Source of the DNA: Kibdelosporangium persicum
GTDB taxonomy: Bacteria > Actinomycetota > Actinomycetes > Mycobacteriales > Pseudonocardiaceae
Assembly (NCBI RefSeq): GCF_013280595.1
Contig: NZ_JAAATY010000056.1
Location: 1 to 38,814, forward strand
Reading direction: 5' to 3'
DNA: 38,814 nucleotides
The translations under genes were made by a program, and so were the position numbers. Under the pieces are notes generated by a model. The model saw nothing but the letters and a program-made list of their open reading frames with translations. It ran no database searches and was not told the DNA's origin. Shown in pieces: positions 9,522-17,797 of the stretch (position 1 is the stretch's first letter; every line of letters begins with the position of its first letter).

Positions 9522-10436
9522 GTGAGCGACGACTTCGACACGCGCACGCTGCGACTCAAGGACGGCAGCGTCGCCACGTTGGTCCGGGTGCCCGCCGAGG
9601 GCGAGACCCGCGGCGCGATTCTCTACGTGCACGGCTTCGCCGACTACTTCTTCCAGCGGCACGTCGCCGAGCACTTCACGGCGCAGGGGTACGACTTCTA
9701 CGCCGTCGACCTGCGCTCGTACGGACGCTCACTGCGTGACACCGACACGCCGAACTTCATCCTGGACATCACCGAGTACTACGAGGAGCTGGACGCGGCC
9801 GTCGAGAAGGTCCGGGCGGACGGCCACGCCAGCCTCACGGTCATGGCGCACTCCACGGGCGGTCTGATCACGCCGCTGTGGCTGGACGCCCGTAAGGACC
9901 TCCCGGTCGACGGACTCGTGCTCAACAGCCCGTGGTTCGAGCTCGCCGAGCCGTGGGCGGCGCGCACGATCGGCACGGCGCTGATCAAACGGTTCGGCAA
10001 GCTCGCGCCGAAGCTCGTCCTGCGCAAGGGGCTCGGGTCGGTCTACGGCATGAGCATCCACAAGGACCACCACGGCGAGTGGGAGTTCGACCTCAAGCTC
10101 AAGCCGCTGGCCGCGTTCCCCGTGCTGGCGGGCTGGTTGCGGGCGATCCGGATCGGGCACGCCAAGCTCCAGCGCGGCCTCGACGTCCAGGCGCCGGTGC
10201 TCGTGCTGCATTCGAGCCGCAGCCTGCTGCGTACCAAGGAGTGGAGTCCGGCGGCGATGAAGGCGGACACCGTTCTCGATGTGGCGGACATGGTCAAATA
10301 TGCACCAAAACTCGGCCGCAACGTCACAGTTGTGGAGATTCCGGACGGGGTGCACGACCTTTTCCTGTCCGCCGAACCCGCCCGGACCAAGGCGTTGACC
10401 GAAGTTGACAGCTGGCTGACCCAGCACTCGTCATAA
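9522..10436 (+). CDS. Alpha/beta hydrolase (serine aminopeptidase S33 / lysophospholipase-like)
   Basis: The 304-residue cytoplasmic protein starts at GTG 9522 (MSDDFDTRTLRLKDG). It has the alpha/beta-hydrolase oxyanion region YVHGFADYFFQ, DLRSYGRS, and the nucleophile elbow AHSTGG. A likely acid/histidine pair is in the C-terminus (DGVHDLFLS). The layout resembles monoglyceride lipases and lysophospholipases of the S33-like group. No signal peptide is visible. It is followed after 44 bp by a DeoR regulator on the same strand, but that gene has its own inverted repeat upstream, so co-regulation is uncertain. Substrate unknown. Confidence 0.88.
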   Translation: MSDDFDTRTLRLKDGSVATLVRVPAEGETRGAILYVHGFADYFFQRHVAEHFTAQGYDFYAVDLRSYGRSLRDTDTPNFILDITEYYEELDAAVEKVRADGHASLTVMAHSTGGLITPLWLDARKDLPVDGLVLNSPWFELAEPWAARTIGTALIKRFGKLAPKLVLRKGLGSVYGMSIHKDHHGEWEFDLKLKPLAAFPVLAGWLRAIRIGHAKLQRGLDVQAPVLVLHSSRSLLRTKEWSPAAMKADTVLDVADMVKYAPKLGRNVTVVEIPDGVHDLFLSAEPARTKALTEVDSWLTQHSS

Positions 10437-10438
10437 CC

Positions 10439-10463
10439 GATCACTTTCGGTACAGAAGTGATC
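10439..10463 (+). promoter_or_regulatory. Candidate DeoR operator
   Basis: A perfect inverted repeat, GATCACTT and AAGTGATC with a 9-base spacer, lies 17 bases upstream of the DeoR gene start. Its symmetry and position suggest an autoregulatory site. Confidence 0.5.
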
Positions 10464-10480
10464 AGGTTAACCTCGGGCGC

Positions 10481-11245
10481 ATGTTCGCCGCCGAGCGTCG
10501 CCAAGTCATCCTCGAACTCGTCCGGTCCAACGGGGCCGTGTCACTGCGTGAGCTGGCGCGCATCGTCAAGACGAGCGAGGTGACCATCCGACGCGACCTG
10601 CGGCACCTCGAAGCCGAGGGCATGCTGGCGCGACGGCACGGCGGCGCGGTCGCCAACGACCGGGCGGCCTACGAACCGGGCCACCCGGAGAAGTCGGCCG
10701 CCGCGGCCGAGGAGAAGGCAGCGATCGCCGACCTGGCCGCGGAACTGGTCGACCCCGGTGACGCGATCGCGCTCGGCGCGGGGACCACGACGCTGGCGCT
10801 GGCCAAGCGCCTGGCCGGAATGTCCGAGCTGACCGTCGTCACCAACTCCCTGCTGGCGGCGCAAGCGTTTGCTCGATCGCCGAGCATCGAGGTGATGGTC
10901 ACCGGTGGCCTGTTGCGCGGGCCGATCCAGGCGCTGGTCGGCAGCGCCGCCGTGGACAGCGTCGCGACTTTGCGGGTACGGCGGGCTTTCCTGTCCGGCA
11001 ACGGCCTCACCGCGTCCCACGGTATGTCCACACCGAACTCCGGGGTGGCCGCGATCGACCGTGCGCTGGCCGCGACCGCCACCGAAGTGGTCGCACTCGT
11101 CGACAGCACGAAGATCGGCGTCGACACCACGGTGCGGACCGTTCCCGCCACCGGCATCACGCACGTCGTGACGGACGCGGGCGCCAACCCGGAAGAGCTT
11201 GCGGCACTGCGGTCTTCCGGGGTGACCGTCCATATCGCGCAGTAG
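10481..11245 (+). CDS. DeoR-family transcriptional regulator
   Basis: The 254-residue product has the DeoR N-terminal winged helix (AERRQVILELVRSNGAVSL, then TSEVTIRRDLRHLEAEGML) and the RRHGGA wing. A C-terminal phosphosugar-sensing domain follows, with ALGAGTTTLALAKRL, VVTNSLLAAQ, VTGGLLRG and DSTKIGV. Such regulators usually repress sugar or nucleoside catabolic genes and release DNA when bound to a sugar phosphate. No kinase or transporter lies beside it; its neighbours are the upstream hydrolase and a convergent SDR. The effector is unknown. ATG 10481 is the chosen start. Confidence 0.93.
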   Translation: MFAAERRQVILELVRSNGAVSLRELARIVKTSEVTIRRDLRHLEAEGMLARRHGGAVANDRAAYEPGHPEKSAAAAEEKAAIADLAAELVDPGDAIALGAGTTTLALAKRLAGMSELTVVTNSLLAAQAFARSPSIEVMVTGGLLRGPIQALVGSAAVDSVATLRVRRAFLSGNGLTASHGMSTPNSGVAAIDRALAATATEVVALVDSTKIGVDTTVRTVPATGITHVVTDAGANPEELAALRSSGVTVHIAQ

Positions 11246-11260
11246 GGAAACCGCAGCAAA

Positions 11261-11273
11261 GTCCACAATGGAC
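11261..11273. repeat. GTCCA-N3-TGGAC palindrome, intergenic
   Basis: GTCCACAATGGAC lies 15 bases after the DeoR stop, in the convergent gap. The same GTCCA-N3-TGGAC pattern is present at 8313-8325 and 13560-13572, and the core TCCA-N3-TGGA at 32066-32076. Confidence 0.4.
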
Positions 11274-11317
11274 TCGCGGCCGGGAGGGACCCGCTGCTGG
11301 CATCGTCACGTAAGCGG

Positions 11318-12070
11318 TCAGGGGCGTTTACGCAGCCGGAGTGAGGTCCAGCTGCCGTCCGACGTCCAGCCGCCGTCCACCGGCAACGCCACGCCGTTGA
11401 TGTACCCGGACAACGCCGGATCGGCCAGGAACGCCACGGCCGAAGCGATGTCGCCGGGTGCGGCGAACCGGCCCATCGGCACCTGGCCGGTGATGTCGTC
11501 GTCGGTGTACCCACCGCTGGCCTGGTCCGCCTCGTCCATCTCGGTCTTGACCCACGCGGGGCACACGGCGTTCACCCGCACTCCCCTGCCGCCCCACTCC
11601 GCGGCCAACGTCCTCGTCAGGCCGATCAGGCCGTGCTTGCTCGTGTTGTACGCGACGCGGTCGGCGATGCCCCGCAGTCCGGCGATCGACGCGATGTTCA
11701 CGATCGACCCCGATCCCGCGGCCAGCATGTCCCGGCCGAACTCCTGGCTCAGCAGGAACGGACCGGTCAGGTTCACGTCGAGCACTCGCCGCCACTGTTC
11801 GACGGTCGTGTCCTCAGCCGGTTGGAGCAGGGACACACCCGCGTTGTTCACCACCACGTCAACCCGGCCGAACTCCGACCGGACCCGACGCGCCAACTCG
11901 GCGACGTACGCCGGATCGCTGACGTCGCCGACGACGGTCAGGGAACCAGGTTCGTCGGGTTCCCGCAGGTCGGCAAGGACGGTGAGATAGCCGCGCTCGG
12001 CGAGGGTCCGCGCGACCTCACGGCCGATTCCCTGGGCGGCACCGGTGATCACTGCGACAGGTGTGGTCAT
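11318..12070 (-). CDS. Short-chain dehydrogenase/reductase
   Basis: A classical SDR of 250 residues: cofactor motif TGAAQGIG near the N-terminus, NNAG, the catalytic serine in NIASIAG, YNTSKHG (Tyr/Lys pair) and the C-terminal PVDGGW. An aspartate/arginine pair after strand 2 (ADLRE) suggests NAD(H) preference. It oxidises an alcohol or reduces a ketone; the substrate cannot be read from the sequence. It converges on the DeoR gene, which may or may not control it, and is divergent from the PhoX-like gene. Confidence 0.93.
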   Translation of the reverse strand: MTTPVAVITGAAQGIGREVARTLAERGYLTVLADLREPDEPGSLTVVGDVSDPAYVAELARRVRSEFGRVDVVVNNAGVSLLQPAEDTTVEQWRRVLDVNLTGPFLLSQEFGRDMLAAGSGSIVNIASIAGLRGIADRVAYNTSKHGLIGLTRTLAAEWGGRGVRVNAVCPAWVKTEMDEADQASGGYTDDDITGQVPMGRFAAPGDIASAVAFLADPALSGYINGVALPVDGGWTSDGSWTSLRLRKRP

Positions 12071-12177
12071 GGCGACATCTCACCAGATTCGCCGATTGTT
12101 GGCGCTGCCGTCACCGCCCACGATTAGCTTCGATACCCGTCGCAACTGACCCTGCACCCACCGCGAACGGAGCAACC

Positions 12178-13338
12178 GTGGAACGTCGCAGTTTCTTACG
12201 AGTGGGAGTCGTCGGAGCAGCTGCCGCCGCCTTCGGCGGAGCGTCCTGGCATGAAGCCTTCGCCGCCACCGCCCAGCCCGGACCGAGCCCGTACGGTCCG
12301 CTACAGGCCGCGGACACGAACGGCATCATGCTGCCCAGTGGTTTCACCAGCCGGGTCGTCGCGCGGACCGGCCAGCGCGTGGCCGGTACGTCCTACACCT
12401 GGCACCCCGCACCGGACGGCGGAGCGTGTTTCGCCGACGGCACGGGCTGGATCTACACGTCGAACAGCGAAGTCGCGATCACCGGCGGCGCCGGGTCGAT
12501 CAAGTTCGACGCGAACGGCAACATCACGAGCGCGTACCGCACCCTGTCGGCGACCAACGTGAACTGTGCCGGTGGCGCTACTCCGTGGAACACATGGCTT
12601 TCCTGCGAGGAGGTCGACCGGGGCTACGTGTACGAGACCGACCCGTGGGGTGTCAAGGCCGCGGTCCGGCGTCCGGCCATGGGACGGTTCAAGCACGAGG
12701 CCTGTGCGGCCGACCCGGACCGGAAGGTCATCTACCTGACCGAGGACGTGTCGGACGGCTGCTTCTACCGGTTCATCCCGGACACGTGGGGCGACTTGTC
12801 CGCCGGCCGTCTCGAGGTCCTGATCGGCACGAACTCGCAGACGAGCGGCCCGGTCACGTGGCAGCCGGTGCCGGACCCGGACGGGAGTCCGACGGCCACG
12901 CGCAACCAGGTTTCCGGTGCCAAGCGGTTCAACGGTGGCGAAGGGTGTTACTACGCCGCCGGGGTTTGCTGGTTCACGACCAAGGGCGACAACCGCGTGT
13001 GGGCGTATGACGCGGTCAACGGCTCGATCAGCCTGACGTACGACGATTCCCTTGTCAGCCCTGGAACTCCGCCGCTGACAGGCGTGGACAACGTGACCCG
13101 GTCGAGCGGCGGGGACCTGTTCGTCGCGGAAGACGGCGGCAACATGGAGATCTGCATCATCACCCCGGATGCCGTCGTGGCACCGTTCCTCCGGATCAAC
13201 GGCCAGAGCAGCTCGGAGATCACCGGTCCGGCCTTCAGCCCGAACGGGAAGCGGCTGTACTTCTCGTCTCAGCGCGGCACTTCCGGCAGCAGCAGCGGCG
13301 GCATCACCTACGAGGTGACCGGCCCCTTCCGCTCCTGA
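12178..13338 (+). CDS. Tat-exported PhoX-like (DUF839) protein
   Basis: The 386-residue protein begins MERRSFLRVGVVGAAAAAFG, a twin-arginine signal with the RRSFLR core and an AFA cleavage site, so it is exported folded with a cofactor. The mature part shows DUF839/PhoX stretches: GGATPWNTWLSCEEVDRGYVYE, GRFKHEA, YLTEDVSDGCFYRF, and GDLFVAEDGGNMEICII. PhoX phosphatases are iron/calcium enzymes that release phosphate from esters; many DUF839 members are untested, so phosphatase activity is only a family inference. GTG 12178 has GGAG 5-6 bases upstream; the longer open frame is rejected because it would bury the signal peptide. Confidence 0.88.
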   Translation: MERRSFLRVGVVGAAAAAFGGASWHEAFAATAQPGPSPYGPLQAADTNGIMLPSGFTSRVVARTGQRVAGTSYTWHPAPDGGACFADGTGWIYTSNSEVAITGGAGSIKFDANGNITSAYRTLSATNVNCAGGATPWNTWLSCEEVDRGYVYETDPWGVKAAVRRPAMGRFKHEACAADPDRKVIYLTEDVSDGCFYRFIPDTWGDLSAGRLEVLIGTNSQTSGPVTWQPVPDPDGSPTATRNQVSGAKRFNGGEGCYYAAGVCWFTTKGDNRVWAYDAVNGSISLTYDDSLVSPGTPPLTGVDNVTRSSGGDLFVAEDGGNMEICIITPDAVVAPFLRINGQSSSEITGPAFSPNGKRLYFSSQRGTSGSSSGGITYEVTGPFRS

Positions 13339-13346
13339 CCCCCACC

Positions 13347-13394
13347 CCTCGTGAGTGTTTATCCGTGTTCTAACCCTGATAAACACTCACGAGG
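13347..13394. terminator. 48-bp palindrome, copy 2 (bidirectional terminator)
   Basis: Same element as at 5583, with two mismatched positions in the left arm. It fills the 62-bp gap between convergent genes, 8 bases after one stop and 6 bases from the other, and is flanked on the right by TTTTT. That makes it a good intrinsic terminator for the PhoX-like gene. Confidence 0.85.
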
Positions 13395-13400
13395 GGTTTT

Positions 13401-14117
13401 TCAGGCTGGGAGGAGTTCGAAGGCCACGGTGGGTTTGCCGCCGAAGCGCTCGCCTGCCTGCCGTGCGACGTCCCTGAGGAAGGTGTCCGGTTCCGACATC
13501 GGGCCTGGGCCGAGGCCCTCCAGGTAGGCGCGGTGGGCTTCGAGGGAGGCGACGCCACGGTCCAAACTGGACTCGACGTCCACCGCGTGGGTCGCCTGGG
13601 ACGAACCTGCCACGGCCACCCAGCGCACGCCGCTCCACGGCTCCAGATCGAGATCGGTGAATATCCAGCGGTTTCCGGCGTCGCCGACCGCGTCCAGCAC
13701 GGCCTCGCCGACGTTGCGGTGGTCCGGTGAGTTGCGGTACCCGCCCGGCCAGGACGCGGCGAAGTTCAGGGTGATCACGAGTTCCGGCTTGTGCCTGCGG
13801 ATCGCGGCGGCCAGGTCACGGCGCAGCGGCAGGCCGTACTCGATCACGCCGTCCTTGTGGTCCAGGAACTCCACTTCGGACACACCGACGATCCGGGCGG
13901 CTTCGATCTGCTCGCGTTCCCGCAGCGGGCCGCATTCGTCCGGTGCTATCCCGTCGATTCCGGCTTCGCCCCGGCTGGCCAGCACGTAGACGACCGTCCT
14001 GCCTTCGTCGACCCAGCGGGCGATCGCGGCTGAGGCACCGTATTCCAGGTCGTCGGGGTGGGCGACGATCGCCAACGCGCGGTCCCAGTCGGTGGGCATC
14101 TGCTCGTAGTCGGCCAT
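13401..14117 (-). CDS. PIG-L/LmbE family deacetylase
   Basis: The 238-residue product has the PIG-L signature AHPDDLEYGASA near residue 19 (His and two Asp for zinc/catalysis), SRGEAG, and PDHRNVGEAV with the second zinc histidine. Relatives remove acetyl groups from N-acetylglucosamine-type sugars (MshB, Mca, LmbE). It is not clearly MshB or Mca; the substrate is unknown. The start ATG lies 2 bases after the stop of the methyltransferase gene, so the two form a tight operon. A 48-bp palindrome closes the transcript. Confidence 0.9.
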   Translation of the reverse strand: MADYEQMPTDWDRALAIVAHPDDLEYGASAAIARWVDEGRTVVYVLASRGEAGIDGIAPDECGPLREREQIEAARIVGVSEVEFLDHKDGVIEYGLPLRRDLAAAIRRHKPELVITLNFAASWPGGYRNSPDHRNVGEAVLDAVGDAGNRWIFTDLDLEPWSGVRWVAVAGSSQATHAVDVESSLDRGVASLEAHRAYLEGLGPGPMSEPDTFLRDVARQAGERFGGKPTVAFELLPA

Positions 14118-14119
14118 GC

Positions 14120-15175
14120 TCAGCTGCTCCGGCGGGCTCGTTGTGGTTGTGCGCGGGTCGTCTTCTTGGCCGTCGTCTTCGCGGGCTGCTTCTTCGCGGC
14201 GGTGGTCTTGGCCGACGTCTTCTTCGCCTGCGCCGTCACCGATTTGGCCGGTGTGCTCGCGGCGGCCGCGGTCTTGGCCGGTACCGGTTTCCGCGTCGGC
14301 TCGGCGACCACGGTGACCCGCTGCTGGGGTGGTTCGGGTTCGGCTTCGGGCTTCTCAGGAGCGGCGACGGGACGCTTCACCTCGGCGCGCCAGCTGGAGC
14401 GGCTGCGCGTGCGGGACCATCGCGCGGCGTTCTCCGGGCGGCGTGTGGTTTCTCCGGAGACGGAACGGGCTCGTCCGGCGCGGACGGCACCGCCGATGAG
14501 GAACAGCGTGTGGCGCCAAAGCTTGTGCTGCTTCACGGTCGCGACGAGTTCACCGATCGTCGTGCGGGCGACGATCTCGTCCGGCCAACTCACCTTGTAG
14601 GCGGCCAAGACCGGCGTCGCGTCGTCATATCCACCGGCACGTAAGGCATCCGCGAGTTCGGCGGCCCGTGCGGCGGGCAGGAGCACGGCCATCGTCGTGC
14701 CGAACTGGGCGTACTCCTTGATCTGCGCCAGATCCGGCATACCGACGGCCTCCTGGCCAGCCATGATCACCGAGTCGGCGTAGTCGGGCTCGACGAGCGC
14801 CACGCCGGCCGAAACGGCGGCCGCCGACAACGGCGACACACCGGCGACGACGTCGGCGGGCAGGCCGATCCGGGCGCAGATGTCCAACTGTGCGCGTAAA
14901 CCACCCCACGTGGCGGGATCACCGGCGAACAGGCGCACCACGGCCAGTTTGTCCCGGACCGCTCGCCGGTACACCTCGACGACCTCGTCGTCACCGTGCC
15001 GGGCCAGGTCGATCAGTTCGGCCCCGGGTTTGGTGTTCTCACGTACCCAGCCGGCGTCGATGATGCTCGGCGACCACAACACCACGTCGGCCTCGCCGAT
15101 CCGGCGAGCGCCTCGAACGGTGATCAGGTCCGTGGCCCCCGGACCCGCCCCGACAAAGCTGATTCCTGCGCTCAC
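14120..15175 (-). CDS. Precorrin-4 C11-methyltransferase-like protein with lysine-rich tail
   Basis: Residues 1-230 are a tetrapyrrole (SAM-dependent) methyltransferase closest to CobM/CbiF: FVGAGPGATDLITVRG (7-22), WSPSIID, FAGDPATWG (83-91), GVSPLSAAA and a C-terminal FLIGGA. From about 231 the protein departs from the family: an arginine-rich segment, a Pro/Glu stretch (270-285), then a Lys/Ala/Thr/Pro tail (298-351) with AAKKQPAK-type repeats like histone H1. Normal CobM is about 250 residues, so roughly 100 are extra. GTG 15175 gives MSAGISFVGAGPG; a longer frame exists but overlaps bioF. No other cobalamin gene is beside it; PIG-L follows in the same operon. The role of the tail is unknown. 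Confidence 0.85.
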   Translation of the reverse strand: MSAGISFVGAGPGATDLITVRGARRIGEADVVLWSPSIIDAGWVRENTKPGAELIDLARHGDDEVVEVYRRAVRDKLAVVRLFAGDPATWGGLRAQLDICARIGLPADVVAGVSPLSAAAVSAGVALVEPDYADSVIMAGQEAVGMPDLAQIKEYAQFGTTMAVLLPAARAAELADALRAGGYDDATPVLAAYKVSWPDEIVARTTIGELVATVKQHKLWRHTLFLIGGAVRAGRARSVSGETTRRPENAARWSRTRSRSSWRAEVKRPVAAPEKPEAEPEPPQQRVTVVAEPTRKPVPAKTAAAASTPAKSVTAQAKKTSAKTTAAKKQPAKTTAKKTTRAQPQRARRSS

Positions 15176-15247
15176 CCGGCGACCGTACCGTGACGCTTCC
15201 CACCTCCCTTGCTCGCCCCAGGCACTCCCGATGCGACACTCCAGGAC

Positions 15248-16414
15248 GTGACTGCAACGGGCGAGCAGGTATTCGACTGGATCGACGCGCGGGCCGACGA
15301 CCGCCGCCGCGCCGGGCTGACCAGGCAGCTTCGCCCCCGCGGGTCGGACAGCACCCTGCTCGACCTCGCCGGGAACGACTACCTCGGGCTCAGCCGGGAC
15401 AAGCGCGTGAGCGGTGCCGCGGCGGCCGCCGCGCTGCGCTGGGGCGCGGGCTCGACCGGATCGCGGTTGGTCACCGGGACGACCGAACTGCACACCGAAC
15501 TGGAGCACGCACTGGCCTCGTTCTGTGGCGCACAGGCGGCGTTGGTGTTCTCGTCCGGATTCGCGGCGAACCTCGGCGCGATCACGGCGTTGTCCGGAAA
15601 AGGTTCGGCAATCGTTACCGACGCCTACATCCACGCGTCGCTGATCGACGGATGCCGCCTGTCACGTGCGGATATCGCGGTGATGAAGCACGGCGACGCG
15701 GCCGCGATCAACCACGCGCTGTCGACGCGCCGGACCGAACACGCGTTGGTCGTCACCGATTCGGTGTTCTCAGTAGACGGAGACCTCGCGCCGCTGCCCG
15801 CGCTCGCCGAAGCATGCCGTGCTCACAACGCCGGGCTGCTCGTCGACGACGCGCACGGTTTCGGCGTGCTCGGCGAAGGTGGCCGCGGCGCGGTCGCGGA
15901 CGCCGGGCTGATCAGGGAACCCAACGTGATCACCACCCTCACGTTGTCGAAATCCCTTGGCGCGCAAGGAGGTGCCGTCCTCGGCCCGCGTCGCGTGATC
16001 CGCCATCTGCTGGAAACCGCGCGCACGTTCATCTTCGACACGGGTCTCGCCCCGGCCAGCGCGGCGGCGGCGCTGGCGGCGTTGAACGTCCTGAAGGAAG
16101 AACCCGGCCGCCCGGAACGGGTCAGGACGAACGCGATGACGGTGGCGATGCGCTTGCGGGAAGCCGGTTTCCGCGCCACCATGCCGGACGCCGCGGTGAT
16201 CTCGGTCCACGCGCCGTCGCCCGCCGCCGCCCTCGGCTGGGCCGACGACTGCCGCGAGGCCGGGGTGTGGGTCGGCTGTTTCCGGCCGCCGTCGGTGCCG
16301 GACAAGATCTCCCGGCTGCGCCTGACCGTCCGGGCCGACCTGACCGAATCGGACATCGACAAGGCCGTGGACGTGATCATCCGCTGTGCTCCGCCGGGTG
16401 CCGCCCAGAAGTGA
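15248..16414 (+). CDS. bioF: 8-amino-7-oxononanoate synthase
   Basis: BioF condenses pimeloyl-ACP/CoA with L-alanine in biotin synthesis, using PLP. The 388-residue product shows the alpha-oxoamine synthase pattern: LDLAGNDYLGLSRD, GAGSTGSRLVTGTTELHTELE, VFSSGFAANLGA, VDDAHGFGVLGEGGRG and the PLP lysine in TLSKSLGAQGGAV. GTG 15248 is chosen because the protein then aligns with BioF starts; a TTG at 15209 would add 13 residues. bioA and bioD are not in the window. It is divergent from the methyltransferase gene. Its TGA abuts the TCA (reverse stop) of the next gene, making TGATCA. Other alpha-oxoamine synthases (Kbl, HemA) fit less well. Confidence 0.92.
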   Translation: MTATGEQVFDWIDARADDRRRAGLTRQLRPRGSDSTLLDLAGNDYLGLSRDKRVSGAAAAAALRWGAGSTGSRLVTGTTELHTELEHALASFCGAQAALVFSSGFAANLGAITALSGKGSAIVTDAYIHASLIDGCRLSRADIAVMKHGDAAAINHALSTRRTEHALVVTDSVFSVDGDLAPLPALAEACRAHNAGLLVDDAHGFGVLGEGGRGAVADAGLIREPNVITTLTLSKSLGAQGGAVLGPRRVIRHLLETARTFIFDTGLAPASAAAALAALNVLKEEPGRPERVRTNAMTVAMRLREAGFRATMPDAAVISVHAPSPAAALGWADDCREAGVWVGCFRPPSVPDKISRLRLTVRADLTESDIDKAVDVIIRCAPPGAAQK

Positions 16415-16912
16415 TCAGAGGTGAGCGGCGTAGTAGCTCAGCGAGCGGTTGTACCTCGGTAGGTGCTTCGCCAACGCGTTGAGCGCCAAGCCGACGGCCT
16501 CGCGTTCCCGGCCGACGTCCACAAGGGCCAGCGCCAGGAACGCGTCCAGCGCGTCGTCGAGCGTCGCCACGGACTCGTCCGCGTCCTGACGGCCGCGCTC
16601 AGCGGTCAGCAACGCCACGCTTTCCTCGGGACGGCCGAGGTTGCGCAGCGTACTGGCCAGCTGGATCAAGGCCCGGCGCCGCCGGTAGCCGCTCAAGCCG
16701 GAGTCGAGCGCCTCGCGATACAGCGGCTCGGCCTGCTCAGGGCGTCCGGTCGAGTCGTTCGCGCACGCGAGCTCGAACGCGCCGACCGGGCTGTCCGGCG
16801 GCAACTCGCCGACCAGCGCCTCGATCCTGGCCCTGAACTCGGCGGGTTCATGGTCGTCGATGGCGGTCCAGAGCGCGGCGGCGCGGCTCTCCCAGTCCTC
16901 AGTGGTACTCAC
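16415..16912 (-). CDS. Tetratricopeptide-repeat protein (TPR_5 type)
   Basis: The 165-residue protein is helical and alanine/leucine-rich, with TPR-like signatures: FELACANDSTGRPEQAEPLYREAL, RALIQLASTLRNLGRPEESVALL and AFLALALVDVGREREAVGLALNALA. It matches the small actinobacterial TPR_5 proteins, thought to mediate protein contacts. GTG 16912 (MSTTEDWE) is the start. It lies 12 bases downstream of the trypsin gene on the same strand, so they are probably co-transcribed, though one product should be secreted and the other cytoplasmic. Function unknown. Confidence 0.82.
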   Translation of the reverse strand: MSTTEDWESRAAALWTAIDDHEPAEFRARIEALVGELPPDSPVGAFELACANDSTGRPEQAEPLYREALDSGLSGYRRRRALIQLASTLRNLGRPEESVALLTAERGRQDADESVATLDDALDAFLALALVDVGREREAVGLALNALAKHLPRYNRSLSYYAAHL

Positions 16913-16924
16913 CGACGCAGGATG

Positions 16925-17713
16925 TCACGGTTGGGGCGCCTTGAGCTGCTCCACCAACTCCGGGTAGTACGACATCACGCGGCTGTAGACGCCCGGTTTG
17001 TTCGCCAGCGCGCACCCCTCGCCCCACGAGGAGATCCCGAGCAGCTTGCCGTGCGCGACCAGCGGGCCGCCGGAGTCGCCCTGGCAGCCGTCTATCCCTC
17101 CTTCGGGATAGCCCGCGCACACCATCCAATCGGCGTTGTACTTGCCGAACGACAGCTTGCAGTCCGGGTCGGACACGATCGGCACCTCGGCCTTGAGCAG
17201 GTACTGCGAGGTCGAGCCGCCGGACGAGGTCCGGCCCCAGCCCAGGATGGTCGCCATCGTCTTCGGTTGGTAGGCGAAGCCGTCGGTGGACGTGGCGATC
17301 GGCAACGGCGCGTACGCGGTGATCTGCTTGCCCAGCGTGAGCACGGCTACGTCGTGACCGACGAGCGCGTCGGTGTAGTCGGGGTGCACCCACATGCTCT
17401 TGACCGGGACCATGACCCCTTTCGTGGTGTCCTTTTTGTCGTCCCGCCCGGCCACCACGAAGACCTCGCCGGCCGGCTGGCCTTTGACGCAGTGCGCGGC
17501 GGTGATCACCTTCTCGCTCGTGGCCAGCGTGCCGCCGCAGTACTGGAAGCCGTCCTTGCCCGCGAGATAGACGACATACGGGTGGTCGACCGTGCTTGCC
17601 TTGGTACCGCCGACAATCGGGACGCCGGCCGACGCGGGCACCGCGGCCGCGATCAGCCCGGCGAAGAGGCACACCACCGCCAGCAGCCGGCCGATTCTGG
17701 TCTTGTCCCCCAT
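16925..17713 (-). CDS. Secreted trypsin-like serine protease (S1)
   Basis: The 262-residue product has a signal peptide (MGDKTRIGRLLAVV..., cleaved near ASA at 27-29), then IVGG (33-36), the usual N-terminus of an activated S1 protease. The catalytic triad is visible: His74 in TAAHC, Asp121 in GHDVAVL, and Ser214 in GDSGGP. Asp208, six residues before the serine, predicts cleavage after Arg/Lys. Six cysteines fit disulfide bonds of the family. The propeptide is only a few residues. ATG 17713 is preceded by GGAGGG. It should act outside the cell; the TPR gene follows it. Confidence 0.94.
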   Translation of the reverse strand: MGDKTRIGRLLAVVCLFAGLIAAAVPASAGVPIVGGTKASTVDHPYVVYLAGKDGFQYCGGTLATSEKVITAAHCVKGQPAGEVFVVAGRDDKKDTTKGVMVPVKSMWVHPDYTDALVGHDVAVLTLGKQITAYAPLPIATSTDGFAYQPKTMATILGWGRTSSGGSTSQYLLKAEVPIVSDPDCKLSFGKYNADWMVCAGYPEGGIDGCQGDSGGPLVAHGKLLGISSWGEGCALANKPGVYSRVMSYYPELVEQLKAPQP

Positions 17714-17797
17714 GGCGTGCTCCCTCCGACTCCCGACAGACCATGCCCACGGTAGGTGAGAAGAGATCAACGCGCTGTCACTGAATCGGGTGGACTT

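Noticed and set aside
8223-15175. Cobalamin biosynthesis cluster
   Set aside because: Only the siroheme fusion and one CobM-like protein are present, separated by unrelated genes; no other cob/cbi gene is seen.
14120-15634. Longer start for the CobM-like gene
   Set aside because: The extension would overlap the divergent bioF gene and adds Arg/Gly-rich sequence with no family match. GTG 15175 gives the expected N-terminus.
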